Under the pieces are notes generated by a model that saw only the letters and a list, made by a program, of their open reading frames with translations, was not told the origin of the DNA and did not search any database. Both the position numbers and the translations under genes were made by a program. 64,000 nucleotides of DNA from Actinomadura livida (GTDB lineage: Bacteria > Actinomycetota > Actinomycetes > Streptosporangiales > Streptosporangiaceae): assembly GCF_014648675.1 (NCBI RefSeq), contig NZ_BMRO01000007.1, positions 13,011 through 77,010 of the forward strand, given 5' to 3'. Position 1 is the stretch's first letter, and every line of letters starts with the position of its first letter. Shown here piece after piece: positions 1-8,289 of the stretch.

Positions 1-83
1 GTCGCCCGCCAGACCTCGCCCATGCCGCCGCGTCCGAGCAGCGCGTCCAGCCGGTACCGTCCCGCCAGCCGCCCGCCGCGCAT
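1..83 (-). CDS. Serine/threonine protein kinase, N-terminal fragment
   Basis: Only the first 27 codons lie in the window. Reading leftward from an ATG at 81-83 they give a Gly-rich nucleotide loop (GRGGMGEVW) preceded by a GRYRLDALL strand, the standard start of a bacterial Hanks-type (PknB-like) kinase domain. A GGTGAGGAGG ribosome site lies just upstream of the ATG; an in-frame GTG at 95 is an alternative start, and the frame is closed by a stop at 156-158. Catalytic loop, substrate and any C-terminal sensor domain are outside the window. Confidence 0.75.
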   Translation of the reverse strand, partial: MRGGRLAGRYRLDALLGRGGMGEVWRA

Positions 84-166
84 GAGCCTCCTCACCGAGT
101 ACCCGTCCAGCCCACCGGGAATGATCTCCGGTTCGCGGGTGCCCGTCCAGACGGCTCAGGAGGGGG

Positions 167-1120
167 TCACTTGATGATGACGTTGTCGTCCGGGGCGGAC
201 TCGTCGGGGGTCCAGCCGTCGTGGCCCGCGTCGACCTGCCAGTGCTTGCCCGCGAAGCGGACCTCGGTCAGGCCGTAGACCTGGGCGTGCGTCACCGCCC
301 ACGTCGCGGCCGCCCAGCCCTCGCGGGCGTTGCCGGCCTTCACCGAGTTCCAGGACTCCGGGTCGGAGGCGGCACCGGCCGCGAGCGCGCCGGGGCCGCT
401 CACCTGGAGCCTGCTGCCGAACGCGCGGCGCATCTCCCGGAGCGCGTCCGGGCGGCGCGAGCCGGTCCGCTTGTCGGGCGGGAACCAGCACCGCGCCGTG
501 CCCGGCTCGCGGCCGGTGAACGCCGCCGCGAGCAGCCCGCCCTCGTCCTCGTGCTGGGCGTAGGCGTCGCCGTCGGCGCTGCGCTGCACCTCCTGCGCCG
601 CGACGTGCAGGTCGTGGTCGAGGTAGTCCTTCACCTGGACCAGCGCGTCGAAGAACTTGCTGGTCGACACGACGGGGTCGCGGAGCTTGTCGGGGGTGCC
701 CCAGCCCTGCGAGGGGCGCTGCTGGAACATGCCGACCGAGTCGCGGTCGCCGCCCGGCAGGTTGCGGATGTGCGACTCCTGGATCGCGGTCGCGTAGGCG
801 ATCACCACGGCCCGCTCGGGGAGCCGCTTGCGGAACGCGACGGCGGCGATCGTGGCGGCGTTGGCGCCCTGCTCCAGGTCCAGGGACATCTTCCCCGCGC
901 TCGTGGTGACCTCGCAGCCGGATCCGTGCAGGTAGGGGCGGGCCCGCTGGAAAAGGGCGTAGCCGCCGACGGCCAGCAGCACCACGACGACCGCCAGGCC
1001 CGCCGCCCACGCCGAACCGCCGCGCCGGCGGCGCCCGCCGCCGGCGTCGGGCACCTTCCCGGGGTGCCCCCGCAACCTCGCCCAAACAGCCACGCGAAGA
1101 CGGTACCGGGGAATGGCCAC
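167..1120 (-). CDS. Membrane-anchored lysozyme-like hypothetical protein
   Basis: 317 residues from a GTG start. A basic N-terminus is followed by one hydrophobic segment at about residues 36-58, then an extracytoplasmic domain with AIQESHIRNL and SVGMFQQRPSQGWGT, a pattern seen in actinobacterial surface proteins with a lysozyme or transglycosylase-like fold (family knowledge; the fold is inferred). The Glu of IQES would sit where the catalytic acid does in such folds. Single-pass inside-to-outside topology is likely. It diverges from dapD with only 17 bp between the two starts. No clear ribosome site precedes the GTG, so a shorter start such as the GTG at residue 10 is possible. Confidence 0.6.
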   Translation of the reverse strand: MAIPRYRLRVAVWARLRGHPGKVPDAGGGRRRRGGSAWAAGLAVVVVLLAVGGYALFQRARPYLHGSGCEVTTSAGKMSLDLEQGANAATIAAVAFRKRLPERAVVIAYATAIQESHIRNLPGGDRDSVGMFQQRPSQGWGTPDKLRDPVVSTSKFFDALVQVKDYLDHDLHVAAQEVQRSADGDAYAQHEDEGGLLAAAFTGREPGTARCWFPPDKRTGSRRPDALREMRRAFGSRLQVSGPGALAAGAASDPESWNSVKAGNAREGWAAATWAVTHAQVYGLTEVRFAGKHWQVDAGHDGWTPDESAPDDNVIIK

Positions 1121-1137
1121 CAGTAAGCTCAGGAGGC

Positions 1138-1974
1138 ATGACCGAAACGTTCACCAGCCCGATCTCCGGCGGCATCGACGAGCTGTGGGAGCGGCGCGCC
1201 GACCTCACGCCGGACGACGCCGACGCGCGGGCCGCCATCGTGGCCGCCGTCGACCAGATCGACACCGGCGAGGCCCGCGTCGCCCACATCGACCCCGCGT
1301 CCGACGAAGTCGTCGTCGACGAGCGGGCCAAGCGGGCGATCCTGCTGAGCTTCAAGGTCCTCGGCATGGTGCGCTCCCAGGTCGGCGACTTCCGGTACCA
1401 CGACCGCATCCCGCTGAAGAGCCGGCTGGACGGCGTCCGCGTCGTCCCCGGCGCGATCGCCCGCTGGGGCTCCTACCTGGCGCCCGGCGTGGTGCTGATG
1501 CCGTCGTTCACCAACATCGGCGCCTACGTCGACTCCGGCACGATGGTCGACACGTGGGCGACCGTGGGCTCGTGCGCGCAGGTCGGCAAGAACGTCCACC
1601 TGTCCGGCGGCGTCGGCGTCGGCGGGGTACTGGAACCGCCGAACGCCAAGCCCGTGATCATCGAGGACGAGGCGATGATCGGCAGCCGCTCGATGATCGT
1701 CGAGGGGGCGCGGGTCGGGAAGGGCGCCGTCGTCGGCTCCGGGACGAACCTGTCGGCGTCCATGCCGGTCATCGACGTGGAGACCGGTGAGGAGATCAGC
1801 CGGGGCCGCATCCCCGACTGGTGCGTCGCCGTCGGCGGGACCCGCTACAAGGAGTTCGAGGGCGGGACGTTCGGGCTCCCGGCCGTGCTCATCCTCAAGC
1901 GGCTCGAAGAGGGCCAGCGGCACGACAAGGCGTCCCTCAACGACATCCTCCGCGACCACGGCATCAACACGTGA
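1138..1974 (+). CDS. dapD: 2,3,4,5-tetrahydropyridine-2,6-dicarboxylate N-succinyltransferase
   Basis: 278 residues, the usual size of the actinobacterial DapD class. It transfers succinyl from succinyl-CoA to tetrahydrodipicolinate in the succinylase branch of lysine/meso-diaminopimelate synthesis. The middle of the protein shows the left-handed beta-helix hexapeptide pattern (SYLAPGVVLMPSFTNIGAYVDSG and later VGKGAVVGSGTNLSASMPVI). The N-terminal SGGIDELWERR is typical. The ATG at 1138 has AGGAGG at 1131-1136 and a TAAGCT box at 1124-1129, so the 5' leader is very short or absent. The pathway partner dapE lies about 0.8 kb downstream, separated by a converse-strand transferase gene. Confidence 0.95.
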   Translation: MTETFTSPISGGIDELWERRADLTPDDADARAAIVAAVDQIDTGEARVAHIDPASDEVVVDERAKRAILLSFKVLGMVRSQVGDFRYHDRIPLKSRLDGVRVVPGAIARWGSYLAPGVVLMPSFTNIGAYVDSGTMVDTWATVGSCAQVGKNVHLSGGVGVGGVLEPPNAKPVIIEDEAMIGSRSMIVEGARVGKGAVVGSGTNLSASMPVIDVETGEEISRGRIPDWCVAVGGTRYKEFEGGTFGLPAVLILKRLEEGQRHDKASLNDILRDHGINT

Positions 1975-2002
1975 CCGTCGGCGCCTCTGTGTCGGCCGTC
2001 CG

Positions 2003-2710
2003 CTAGAGCGGGGTCTCGGTGATCCTGAGAGGGCGGCCGGTGAGGACGGCGGCCGCGGCGGCGTAGCCGGGGCCGGGCGTGAGGTCGGCCAGCCGGACCG
2101 GCGAGACCGCCGCCTCGCCGTCCCACTCCAGGACCTCGGGGGGCTCGTCGGGCGCGGTGAGGCGGATGGCGGTCATCGGGGCGGCGAGGCCGTGGCCGGT
2201 CGCCTTCAGCAGGGCCTCCTTGCGGCTCCAGTAGGCGTGGAAGCCGCGCCTGCGGTCGGGCATGGCCGCCAGCGCCGCCCGCTCGGGCTCGCTGAGGACC
2301 ATCTTGGCGAGCCCGTCGATGTCGCGGTCGCTCTCCCGCTCGACGTCCACGCCGACCTCGGCGCCCTCGGCGAGGACGAGGACGACCCGGTCCCCGGAGT
2401 GCGACAGCGAGAAGTCGACGCGGGCGCCGGGGAGGCGCGGCTTGCCGTGGGCGCCGGCGCACAGCCGGCAGTCGGTGCTGAACCGCATGGCCCGCGGGTC
2501 CAGGCCGGTGACCTCGGCGAGCGCCGTCCGCGCCAGGAACCGCCCGGTGACGAACCGGGCCTTGTCCTCCGCGCGGATGAAACGCTCGTAGCGTTCGCGC
2601 TCCCCGTCGTCGAGCAGCGCCCGCATCCCGGGGTCGTCGGCGGGGACCGCCCAACGGACGGCGCACTCCAGCGCGTCTTTCTCCACGGCAGGGTCGTCTC
2701 CCACGGGCAT
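2003..2710 (-). CDS. 4'-phosphopantetheinyl transferase (Sfp/AcpT superfamily)
   Basis: 235 residues from an ATG at 2708-2710 with GGAG just upstream; the frame continues further upstream without coding character. It moves the phosphopantetheine arm of CoA onto a serine of acyl or peptidyl carrier proteins. The superfamily signatures are present: VDFSLSHSGD, EVGVDVE (metal-binding Asp/Glu) and the helix WSRKEALLKATG, with PRLPG before them. It is convergent with dapD and divergent from dapE with 28 bp between starts; a TATCAT box on this strand lies in that gap. Carrier-protein partners are not in the window, so fatty-acid versus secondary-metabolite use is undecided. Confidence 0.88.
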   Translation of the reverse strand: MPVGDDPAVEKDALECAVRWAVPADDPGMRALLDDGERERYERFIRAEDKARFVTGRFLARTALAEVTGLDPRAMRFSTDCRLCAGAHGKPRLPGARVDFSLSHSGDRVVLVLAEGAEVGVDVERESDRDIDGLAKMVLSEPERAALAAMPDRRRGFHAYWSRKEALLKATGHGLAAPMTAIRLTAPDEPPEVLEWDGEAAVSPVRLADLTPGPGYAAAAAVLTGRPLRITETPL

Positions 2711-2738
2711 CTCCACGAGCCGATGATAGGACTTGAGC

Positions 2739-3815
2739 ATGGGGCTGGATCTTCTCTCCGACGTCGCGGACCTCACGGCGGCGATCGTCGACATCGAGTC
2801 GGTGAGCGGCGCGGAAGGGCCCCTCGCCGACGCCGTCGAGGAGGCGCTGCGCGCGCTCCCGCACCTGACGGTCGAACGCCACGGCCACAACGTCGTCGCC
2901 CGCACCGACCTCGGCCGAGCCGAACGGGTCGTCCTGGCCGGGCATCTCGACACCGTGCCGCTGAACGGCAACCTGCCGTCCCGCGTCGAGGGCGACCGCC
3001 TCTACGGCTGCGGGACGACGGACATGAAGAGCGGCGTCGCCGTCGCCCTCCGGCTCGCCGCGACCCTCACCGAGCCGGTGCGCGACATCACCTACGTCTT
3101 CTACGAGTGCGAGGAGATCGAGGCCGAGCGCAACGGGCTGCGGCGGCTCGCGGCCACCCGCCCCGAGCTGCTCGCCGGTGACTTCGCCGTGCTGATGGAG
3201 CCGACCGGCGCGCTCATCGAGGGCGGCTGCCAGGGCACGATGCGCGCCGAGGTCACCGCGGCGGGGGAGCGGGCGCACAGTGCGCGGGCGTGGATGGGCT
3301 CCAACGCGATCCACGCGGCCGGGCGGATCCTGGACGTCCTGCGCGCCTACGAGCCGGCCCGCCCGGTCGTGGACGGCCTGGAGTACCACGAGGGCCTGAA
3401 CGCCGTGTTCATCAGCGGCGGCGTCGCGGGCAACGTCATCCCCGACGAGTGCGTCGTCACGGTGAACTACCGGTTCGCGCCCGACAAGTCGCCCGCCGAC
3501 GCCGAGGCGTACCTCCGGGAAATCTTCCGCGGCTTCGCGGTGAAGATCACCGACAGCGCGTCGGCCGCGCGTCCCGGGCTGACGCACCCGGCCGCCGCCG
3601 CGTTCGTCGCCGCCAGCGGCGCCGGCGTCCGCGCCAAACTCGGCTGGACGGACGTCGCGCGCTTCGCCGAGCTCGGGATCCCGGCCGTCAACTACGGCCC
3701 CGGCGAGCCGACCCTCGCCCACACCCGCGACGAGTACGTGGAGATTCCCCTGATAGCGGAGTGCGAGCGACGTATGCGCACGTGGCTGGGGGGCCCCGTT
3801 AACGTGGCCTCATGA
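2739..3815 (+). CDS. dapE: Succinyl-diaminopimelate desuccinylase
   Basis: 358 residues from ATG 2739, with AGGA at 2728-2731; a TTG six bases earlier is possible but less likely. It hydrolyses N-succinyl-LL-diaminopimelate to succinate and LL-DAP. The M20 metallopeptidase pattern is clear: GHLDTVP (metal His and Asp), GCGTTDMKSG (bridging Asp), YECEEIEAERNG (catalytic Glu then metal Glu), and a C-terminal YGPGEPTLAHTRDEYVEI carrying the last metal His. The stop overlaps the start of the next gene by ATGA, so the two are co-translated. Confidence 0.94.
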   Translation: MGLDLLSDVADLTAAIVDIESVSGAEGPLADAVEEALRALPHLTVERHGHNVVARTDLGRAERVVLAGHLDTVPLNGNLPSRVEGDRLYGCGTTDMKSGVAVALRLAATLTEPVRDITYVFYECEEIEAERNGLRRLAATRPELLAGDFAVLMEPTGALIEGGCQGTMRAEVTAAGERAHSARAWMGSNAIHAAGRILDVLRAYEPARPVVDGLEYHEGLNAVFISGGVAGNVIPDECVVTVNYRFAPDKSPADAEAYLREIFRGFAVKITDSASAARPGLTHPAAAAFVAASGAGVRAKLGWTDVARFAELGIPAVNYGPGEPTLAHTRDEYVEIPLIAECERRMRTWLGGPVNVAS

Positions 3816-4627
3816 CATTGAATCCTCAGTCCCCCCTCCGGCGGCAGGGGCCCGCGACGCTGCGGGGCAGGGCCGTCCCGAAGACCACCACCGACCAGCG
3901 GCTGCTGGACAGCCGCGGCCCCGTCGACTGGGTGCACGCCGACCCGTGGCGCGTGCTGCGCATCCAGGCCGAGTTCGTGGAGGGGTTCGGCCTCCTGGCG
4001 GAGCTGCCGAAGGCGGTCAGCGTGTTCGGCAGCGCCCGCACCAAGCCGGACTCCGCCGACTACAAGCTCGGCGTGGAGATCGGCGCGAAGCTGCACGAGG
4101 CCGGTTACGCGGTGATCACCGGCGGCGGCCCGGGGATCATGGAGGCGGCCAACAAGGGGTGCGACGAGAGCGGCGGCCTGTCGGTCGGCCTCGGCATCGA
4201 GCTGCCCTTCGAGCAGGGGATCAACGACCACGTCGACATCGGGCTGCAGTTCCGCTACTTCTTCGTCCGCAAGACGATGTTCGTCAAGTACTCGCAGGCG
4301 TTCGTGGTCCTGCCCGGCGGGTTCGGGACGCTGGACGAGGTGTTCGAGGCGATCACCCTCGTGCAGACCGGGAAGATCACCCGGTTCCCGATCGTGCTGG
4401 TCGGCACCGAGTTCTGGGGCGGCCTCATGGACTGGATCCGCGACCGGATGCTGACCACCGGCAAGATCGCCGCCCATGACCTCGACCTGGTCCACCTCAC
4501 CGACGACCCGGACGAGGCCGTCCGCATCATCGTCGAGGGCCACTCCCGCGCCGAGCAGGAGATCGCCGAGGCCCGCGCCCGGAAGGAGACCGCCCGGCAG
4601 GTCCAGGACGCCGAGCAGGCCGAGTAG
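3812..4627 (+). CDS. LOG/TIGR00730 family Rossmann-fold protein (first copy)
   Basis: 271 residues. The core carries AVSVFGSAR near residue 68, VITGGGPGIMEAANKG and the family signature PGGFGTLDE. Proteins of this family remove the ribose-5'-phosphate from cytokinin nucleotides (LOG) or hydrolyse nucleotide 5'-monophosphates at the base (PpnN-type). It starts on the ATGA overlap with dapE, an arrangement shared with mycobacteria (Rv1202-Rv1205 region). The N-terminal extension of about 65 residues and a charged, Gln/Glu/Arg-rich C-terminus are longer than the second LOG copy at 18503. The substrate cannot be told from sequence. Confidence 0.88.
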   Translation: MTLNPQSPLRRQGPATLRGRAVPKTTTDQRLLDSRGPVDWVHADPWRVLRIQAEFVEGFGLLAELPKAVSVFGSARTKPDSADYKLGVEIGAKLHEAGYAVITGGGPGIMEAANKGCDESGGLSVGLGIELPFEQGINDHVDIGLQFRYFFVRKTMFVKYSQAFVVLPGGFGTLDEVFEAITLVQTGKITRFPIVLVGTEFWGGLMDWIRDRMLTTGKIAAHDLDLVHLTDDPDEAVRIIVEGHSRAEQEIAEARARKETARQVQDAEQAE

Positions 4628-4633
4628 CCGGGG

Positions 4634-5521
4634 TCAGCCGGTGCCGCGGTGGGACGCCGTCCGGGACGCGATCGCGTGGAGCACCGCCGCCATGTCCGCC
4701 TGGCCGTGCCCCAGGGCGAGGGTCTCGCGGTAGAGGGCGTGGCAGGCGTCCAGCAGCGGCGAGGCGACACCGGACGCGCGGGCGGCCTCGGCGACCAGGC
4801 GGTTGTTGTCCAGCACGTTGACGATGGACGCCTGGACGGTGAAGTCGCGGTCGACGAGCTTGCCGGCCTTCGCCCGTGACACGGTGCTCGCCATCGGGCC
4901 CGCGTCCAGGACGTCCCGGAGGAGCCCCTGGTCGAGGCCGTTCCGGTCGGCGAAGTGGAACGCCTCCACCAGCCCGGTGACCATCGTGATCAGGAACAGG
5001 TTGACCGACAGCTTCATCAGCAGCGCGTTCGGGACGGCCCCGCACACGAACGCCTCATGGCACATCGGCCGGAGCAGCGGGCGGACGGCCTCCACGGCGG
5101 ACGGCTCGCCCGCCAGCAGCGCCACCAGCCGCCCCGTCTCGGCGGGCCCGCGCGAGCCGGAGACGGGAGCCTCGACGTACCGGCCCCCGGCGGCGCGCAC
5201 GTCGGTTTCGAGGCCGCGCGAATAGCCGGGCGACGTCGTCCCCATGTGGACGATGACGCGCCCGGCGACGTTCGCCGCGAACCCGGGGGTGCCGCGTCCC
5301 AGCACCGCGTCGATGGCGGGGCCGTCGGCCAGCATGAGCAGCACGACCCGCGCGCGCCGGCACACCTCCGCGGGGCTCGCGGCCACGTCCGCCCCCGCTT
5401 CGCGCAGCACCTCGCTCCTGGCGGCGGTGCGGTTCCAGACGACGAGGCGGGTGCCCGCGCGGGCGAGGTTGAGCGCCATCGGCCGTCCCATGACGCCTAG
5501 CCCGACGAAACCGACGTCCAT
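4634..5521 (-). CDS. NAD(P)-dependent oxidoreductase, 3-hydroxyisobutyrate dehydrogenase family
   Basis: 295 residues from ATG 5519-5521. The N-terminus [13 protein letters not shown] is the dinucleotide-binding fingerprint of beta-hydroxyacid dehydrogenases. [15 protein letters not shown] is the substrate-binding motif and MKLSVNLFL contains the catalytic Lys of the family (GxxxKxxxN). The second domain is the usual all-helical dimerisation unit. It oxidises or reduces a small beta-hydroxyacid or semialdehyde; the substrate is unknown. It diverges from a TetR gene across a 112-bp region with nested palindromes, so it is probably the regulator's target. It is convergent with the LOG gene (6 bp apart). 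Confidence 0.85.
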   Translation of the reverse strand: MDVGFVGLGVMGRPMALNLARAGTRLVVWNRTAARSEVLREAGADVAASPAEVCRRARVVLLMLADGPAIDAVLGRGTPGFAANVAGRVIVHMGTTSPGYSRGLETDVRAAGGRYVEAPVSGSRGPAETGRLVALLAGEPSAVEAVRPLLRPMCHEAFVCGAVPNALLMKLSVNLFLITMVTGLVEAFHFADRNGLDQGLLRDVLDAGPMASTVSRAKAGKLVDRDFTVQASIVNVLDNNRLVAEAARASGVASPLLDACHALYRETLALGHGQADMAAVLHAIASRTASHRGTG

Positions 5522-5554
5522 GTCCACCACCGCCTCCGGCCGGGATCGCCGGCC

Positions 5555-5603
5555 TTGCCAGTTATGACAACGGTCATGATAATGATCCTGGTGAAGCTGG
5601 CAA
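5555..5603. promoter_or_regulatory. Nested inverted repeats, candidate TetR operator
   Basis: In the gap between the reductase and the TetR gene two dyads share a centre. The inner one is ATGAC (5564-5568), 4-nt spacer, GTCAT (5573-5577). The outer one is TTGCCAG (5555-5561) and CTGGCAA (5597-5603), 35 nt apart. The position between divergent starts and the presence of a TetR gene next door suggest binding sites that repress both directions. Binding itself is inferred. Confidence 0.5.
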
Positions 5604-5633
5604 TAGCCATTTGAAACTGCGTCGGGAGGCGGC

Positions 5634-6230
5634 ATGGGAGACGCCGAGCGGGGGCCGCGGGAGCGGATGGTCTTCAGCGCGGCCCAGCTCATCCGCCGCG
5701 ACGGGGTCACGGCCACCGGCCTGCGGGAGGTCGCCGACCACGCGGGGGCGCCGCGCGGCTCGCTGCAGCACTACTTCCCGGGCGGCAAGGAGCAGCTCGT
5801 CAACGAGGCCGTGGAGTGGGCCGGCCGCTACGCGAGCGCGCGGGTCGCCCGGTTCATGTCCGCGATGTCACGGCCCACCCCGGGCAGGCTCTTCGCGGCG
5901 ATGGCGAAGCAGTGGATCGACGAGTTCCGGTCGGCGGGCTTCGCCGGGGGCTGCCCTGTGGCCGCGGCGACGGTCGACTGCGCGGACTCCGCCGAGTCGA
6001 CCCGGGCCGCGACCGCCGCCGCGTTCGCCTGCTGGCGCCGCCCCGTCGCGCGGGAGCTGGCCGGGATGGGCGTCCCGTCCCGCAGGGCCGAGGCGCTCGC
6101 CACGTTGATGATCAGCGCGCTGGAGGGGGCGATCCTGATGGCGCGGGCCGAGCAGAGCGTCCGCCCGCTCAGGACCGTGGTCCGCGAACTCGCGCCCTAC
6201 CTCGACTCCTGCGCCGCCGTAGCGGAGTGA
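5634..6230 (+). CDS. TetR/AcrR family transcriptional regulator (LmrA/YxaF-like)
   Basis: 198 residues. The N-terminal helix-turn-helix is visible in [33 protein letters not shown] (residues about 24-56), with the [13 protein letters not shown] form typical of the LmrA/YxaF subgroup; GCPVAAA at about residue 105 belongs to its ligand-binding domain. GGAGG precedes the ATG. Divergent from the reductase at 4634-5521 across candidate operators. Its 3' end overlaps that of the convergent membrane-protein gene by 62 bp. Confidence 0.87.
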   Translation: MGDAERGPRERMVFSAAQLIRRDGVTATGLREVADHAGAPRGSLQHYFPGGKEQLVNEAVEWAGRYASARVARFMSAMSRPTPGRLFAAMAKQWIDEFRSAGFAGGCPVAAATVDCADSAESTRAATAAAFACWRRPVARELAGMGVPSRRAEALATLMISALEGAILMARAEQSVRPLRTVVRELAPYLDSCAAVAE

Positions 6231-6714
6231 CCGGGCGGCGGGCGCGGCCGCGTGCGGACGGGGGTTCGGGGGCGAGCCGCCCGCCGACGACGATGCCGTA
6301 CAAGAGGTGGTCCAGGGCCGTCCCCGCCCGCCAGGCGACACCGTGCTCGTGCGCGTGGCGGACGCCGAGCAGCGGGGCGATGCCGACCTCGAAGCCGAGC
6401 CAGATGAGCAGGCCGTAGACGGGGCCGCTGGCGGGCCTGCTCCGCACGCCGCGCGGCAGGAACCCGTACGCCGCGCCGCCCGCGGCGCCGTAGGTCCAGT
6501 GCAGCAGCTCGGTGATCGCCGCCTCGTGCCGTTCGGGCAGCCCGCTGACGAGCGGCACGCGCTGCTCCACGATCGCCTCGGGCGGGCTCTGCTCGCGCGG
6601 CCCGACGGCCGCGGTCACCGTCCGCACCCCGGTCATCGCCATGGCGCCGACGAGTCCCCGCGCTCCGGCCCTGACGACCGTTCCGGTGCTCCGCTCCGGC
6701 ATCCGCGATCCCAT
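6169..6714 (-). CDS. Integral membrane protein (YagU/DUF1440-like)
   Basis: 181 residues from ATG 6712-6714, with GGGAGG five bases upstream. Several hydrophobic stretches (about residues 16-35, 73-90, 104-125 and 140-154) with small residues, including GLVGAMAMTGVRTV and LDHLLYGIVVG, resemble small inner-membrane proteins annotated as YagU/DUF1440. The C-terminal 30 residues are strongly basic (Arg-rich) and lie over the end of the opposite TetR gene, so the true end may be shorter in homologues. No function can be assigned. Confidence 0.55.
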   Translation of the reverse strand: MGSRMPERSTGTVVRAGARGLVGAMAMTGVRTVTAAVGPREQSPPEAIVEQRVPLVSGLPERHEAAITELLHWTYGAAGGAAYGFLPRGVRSRPASGPVYGLLIWLGFEVGIAPLLGVRHAHEHGVAWRAGTALDHLLYGIVVGGRLAPEPPSARGRARRPVTPLRRRRSRGRARVRGPRS

Positions 6715-6915
6715 GGCGACCTCCCTGCGCGTGACATCTCTGCCCTCTGATCCGGTGAACATGCGCCGGGCCGGGGGAGGCGGTATATGAGCCATGCACT
6801 TACTGGACGCCGTCACTTACCGGGCCCCTTTTCGCGTTGCTATAGCTGAGGTGCTGCCCCGCCGCGCGAAAGCGTCGAAGCGGGCATGCGCATTCCGTCT
6901 GCGGAAGGGGTGGGG
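6715..6915 (+). promoter_or_regulatory. Divergent intergenic region ahead of the hydrogenase operon
   Basis: About 200 bp between the leftward membrane-protein gene and the first hydrogenase-operon gene. It is less GC-rich than its surroundings in places (ACTTACTGGACG and GTTGCTATAGCTGAGG). TATAGC near 6840 could be a -10 box, but no good -35 is at the right spacing. It must contain the promoter for the eight to nine downstream genes, as none of the internal gaps exceeds about 35 bp until after the 69-residue gene. Confidence 0.35.
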
Positions 6916-8289
6916 GTGTCGGTGGAGAACGGACCGGCCAGGGTCGCCAGGAGTTTCGCGCACGCCCGCGCTGTGGCCGATGCGATCCTCTACGAGGGCT
7001 ACCTGCTCTATCCCTACCGGCGCTCGTCCGGCAAGAACCGCGTGCGCTGGCAGTTCGGCGTCATCGTGCCGCCTGCCTGGGCCGATGCGCACGGGCTGAC
7101 CGACACGAGCGTGGCCGGCTCGGCCGAGGCGCCGTGGCAGCAGACCGAGTGCCTGCTCAGCGCGCCCGACGACGCCGCGGTGACGTGCCGGGTCCGGTTT
7201 CTGCAGACTCAGCGGAAAAGTGTGGAAGAGCGGCTTCCGGAGGGGTCCTTTCATCCGGCCGATTTCGTGAACGCCGGGGAACGGATGGAAGTCGGTTTCG
7301 ACGAGGCCGTGCCGCAGGAATTCGACTTCCGGATCCCGCTGCGGGATCTGCGGGCCGGGGAGCAGAAGTTCGATCTGCGTGCACCGGGACGCGAGGACAC
7401 CGATCCGATCCTGGACGGCGAGGGCCGCGTCGTCGGACGCGCGGTCCGCAGGCGGTGGCCCCTGACGGCCGTCGTGACGCTGTCGGCGACCCCGCCCGCG
7501 GCGCCCGGCGGGGCCCCGCACCGGGCCGACCTGCTCCGCGTGCACATCGCCAACACGGACGCCGCCACGGCGGCGGACGCGCCCCGCGACGACGCCCTGT
7601 GCCGATCGCTGCTCGCCTGCCACGTCCTGCTCGGCACCGACGACGGGTCGTTCCTCTCCCTCCTGGACCCGCCCGAATGGGCCGCCGCGGCCGCCAGGGA
7701 GTGCGTGAACGTCCACACCTTCCCCGTGCTCACCGGAGAGCCGGGCGACCGGCACGCCGTCCTGTCCTCGCCGATCCTCCTGTACGACCACCCGCAGGTC
7801 GCCCCGGAGAGCCCCGGCGACCTGCACGACGCGACGGAGATCGACGAGATCCTGTCGCTGCGGACGCTGACGCTCACCGACGAGGAGAAGCGCGAGGCGC
7901 GCGGCACCGACCCGCGGGCCGCCGCGATCCTGGACCGGACGGAGTCCCTGTCGCCGGAGGCGTTCGCCCGCCTGCACGGCACGATCCGCACGCCGCTGCC
8001 GGAGAGCGACGGCGCCGGGGTCGTGGTCGCCGGGGTGCCCGTCGCGAAGGGGAGCCGGGTGCGGCTGCGGCCGAGAACCCGCGGCACCGACCCCCAGGAC
8101 CGGTTCCTGGACGGCAGGACCGCGCTGGTCGAGGCGGTGATGACCGACGTGGACGACGGCACGCACCTCGCGGTCACCGTCGAGGACGACCCGGCCGCCG
8201 ACCTCAACCAGTGGTACGGGCGGTTCCGGTACTTCGCCCCCGACGAGGTCGAGCCCCTGCCCGCCGCCGCGGACGGTGAGCCGCGGTGA
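6916..8289 (+). CDS. Uncharacterised conserved protein, first gene of hydrogenase operon
   Basis: 457 residues from the GTG at 6916, chosen because GGAAGGGG ends five bases before it and upstream codons (ATT, TCT) are atypical; an ATG at 6886 is an alternative. No known catalytic motif is recognised. The N-terminal part begins AHARAVADAILYEGYLLYPYR; the C-terminal 80 residues look like a compact beta-barrel (GVPVAKGSRVRLRP ... VTVEDDP ... YFAPDEVEPL). No signal peptide or membrane segment, so it is cytoplasmic. Its stop overlaps the protease start (GTGA), which ties it to hydrogenase biogenesis or function. I know such proteins only as hydrogenase-linked hypotheticals. Confidence 0.75.
   Translation: MSVENGPARVARSFAHARAVADAILYEGYLLYPYRRSSGKNRVRWQFGVIVPPAWADAHGLTDTSVAGSAEAPWQQTECLLSAPDDAAVTCRVRFLQTQRKSVEERLPEGSFHPADFVNAGERMEVGFDEAVPQEFDFRIPLRDLRAGEQKFDLRAPGREDTDPILDGEGRVVGRAVRRRWPLTAVVTLSATPPAAPGGAPHRADLLRVHIANTDAATAADAPRDDALCRSLLACHVLLGTDDGSFLSLLDPPEWAAAAARECVNVHTFPVLTGEPGDRHAVLSSPILLYDHPQVAPESPGDLHDATEIDEILSLRTLTLTDEEKREARGTDPRAAAILDRTESLSPEAFARLHGTIRTPLPESDGAGVVVAGVPVAKGSRVRLRPRTRGTDPQDRFLDGRTALVEAVMTDVDDGTHLAVTVEDDPAADLNQWYGRFRYFAPDEVEPLPAAADGEPR

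Noticed and set aside
1787..3181. Plus-strand frame across the end of dapD and the phosphopantetheinyl transferase
   Set aside because: Low-complexity translation; both underlying genes have strong family signatures in other frames.
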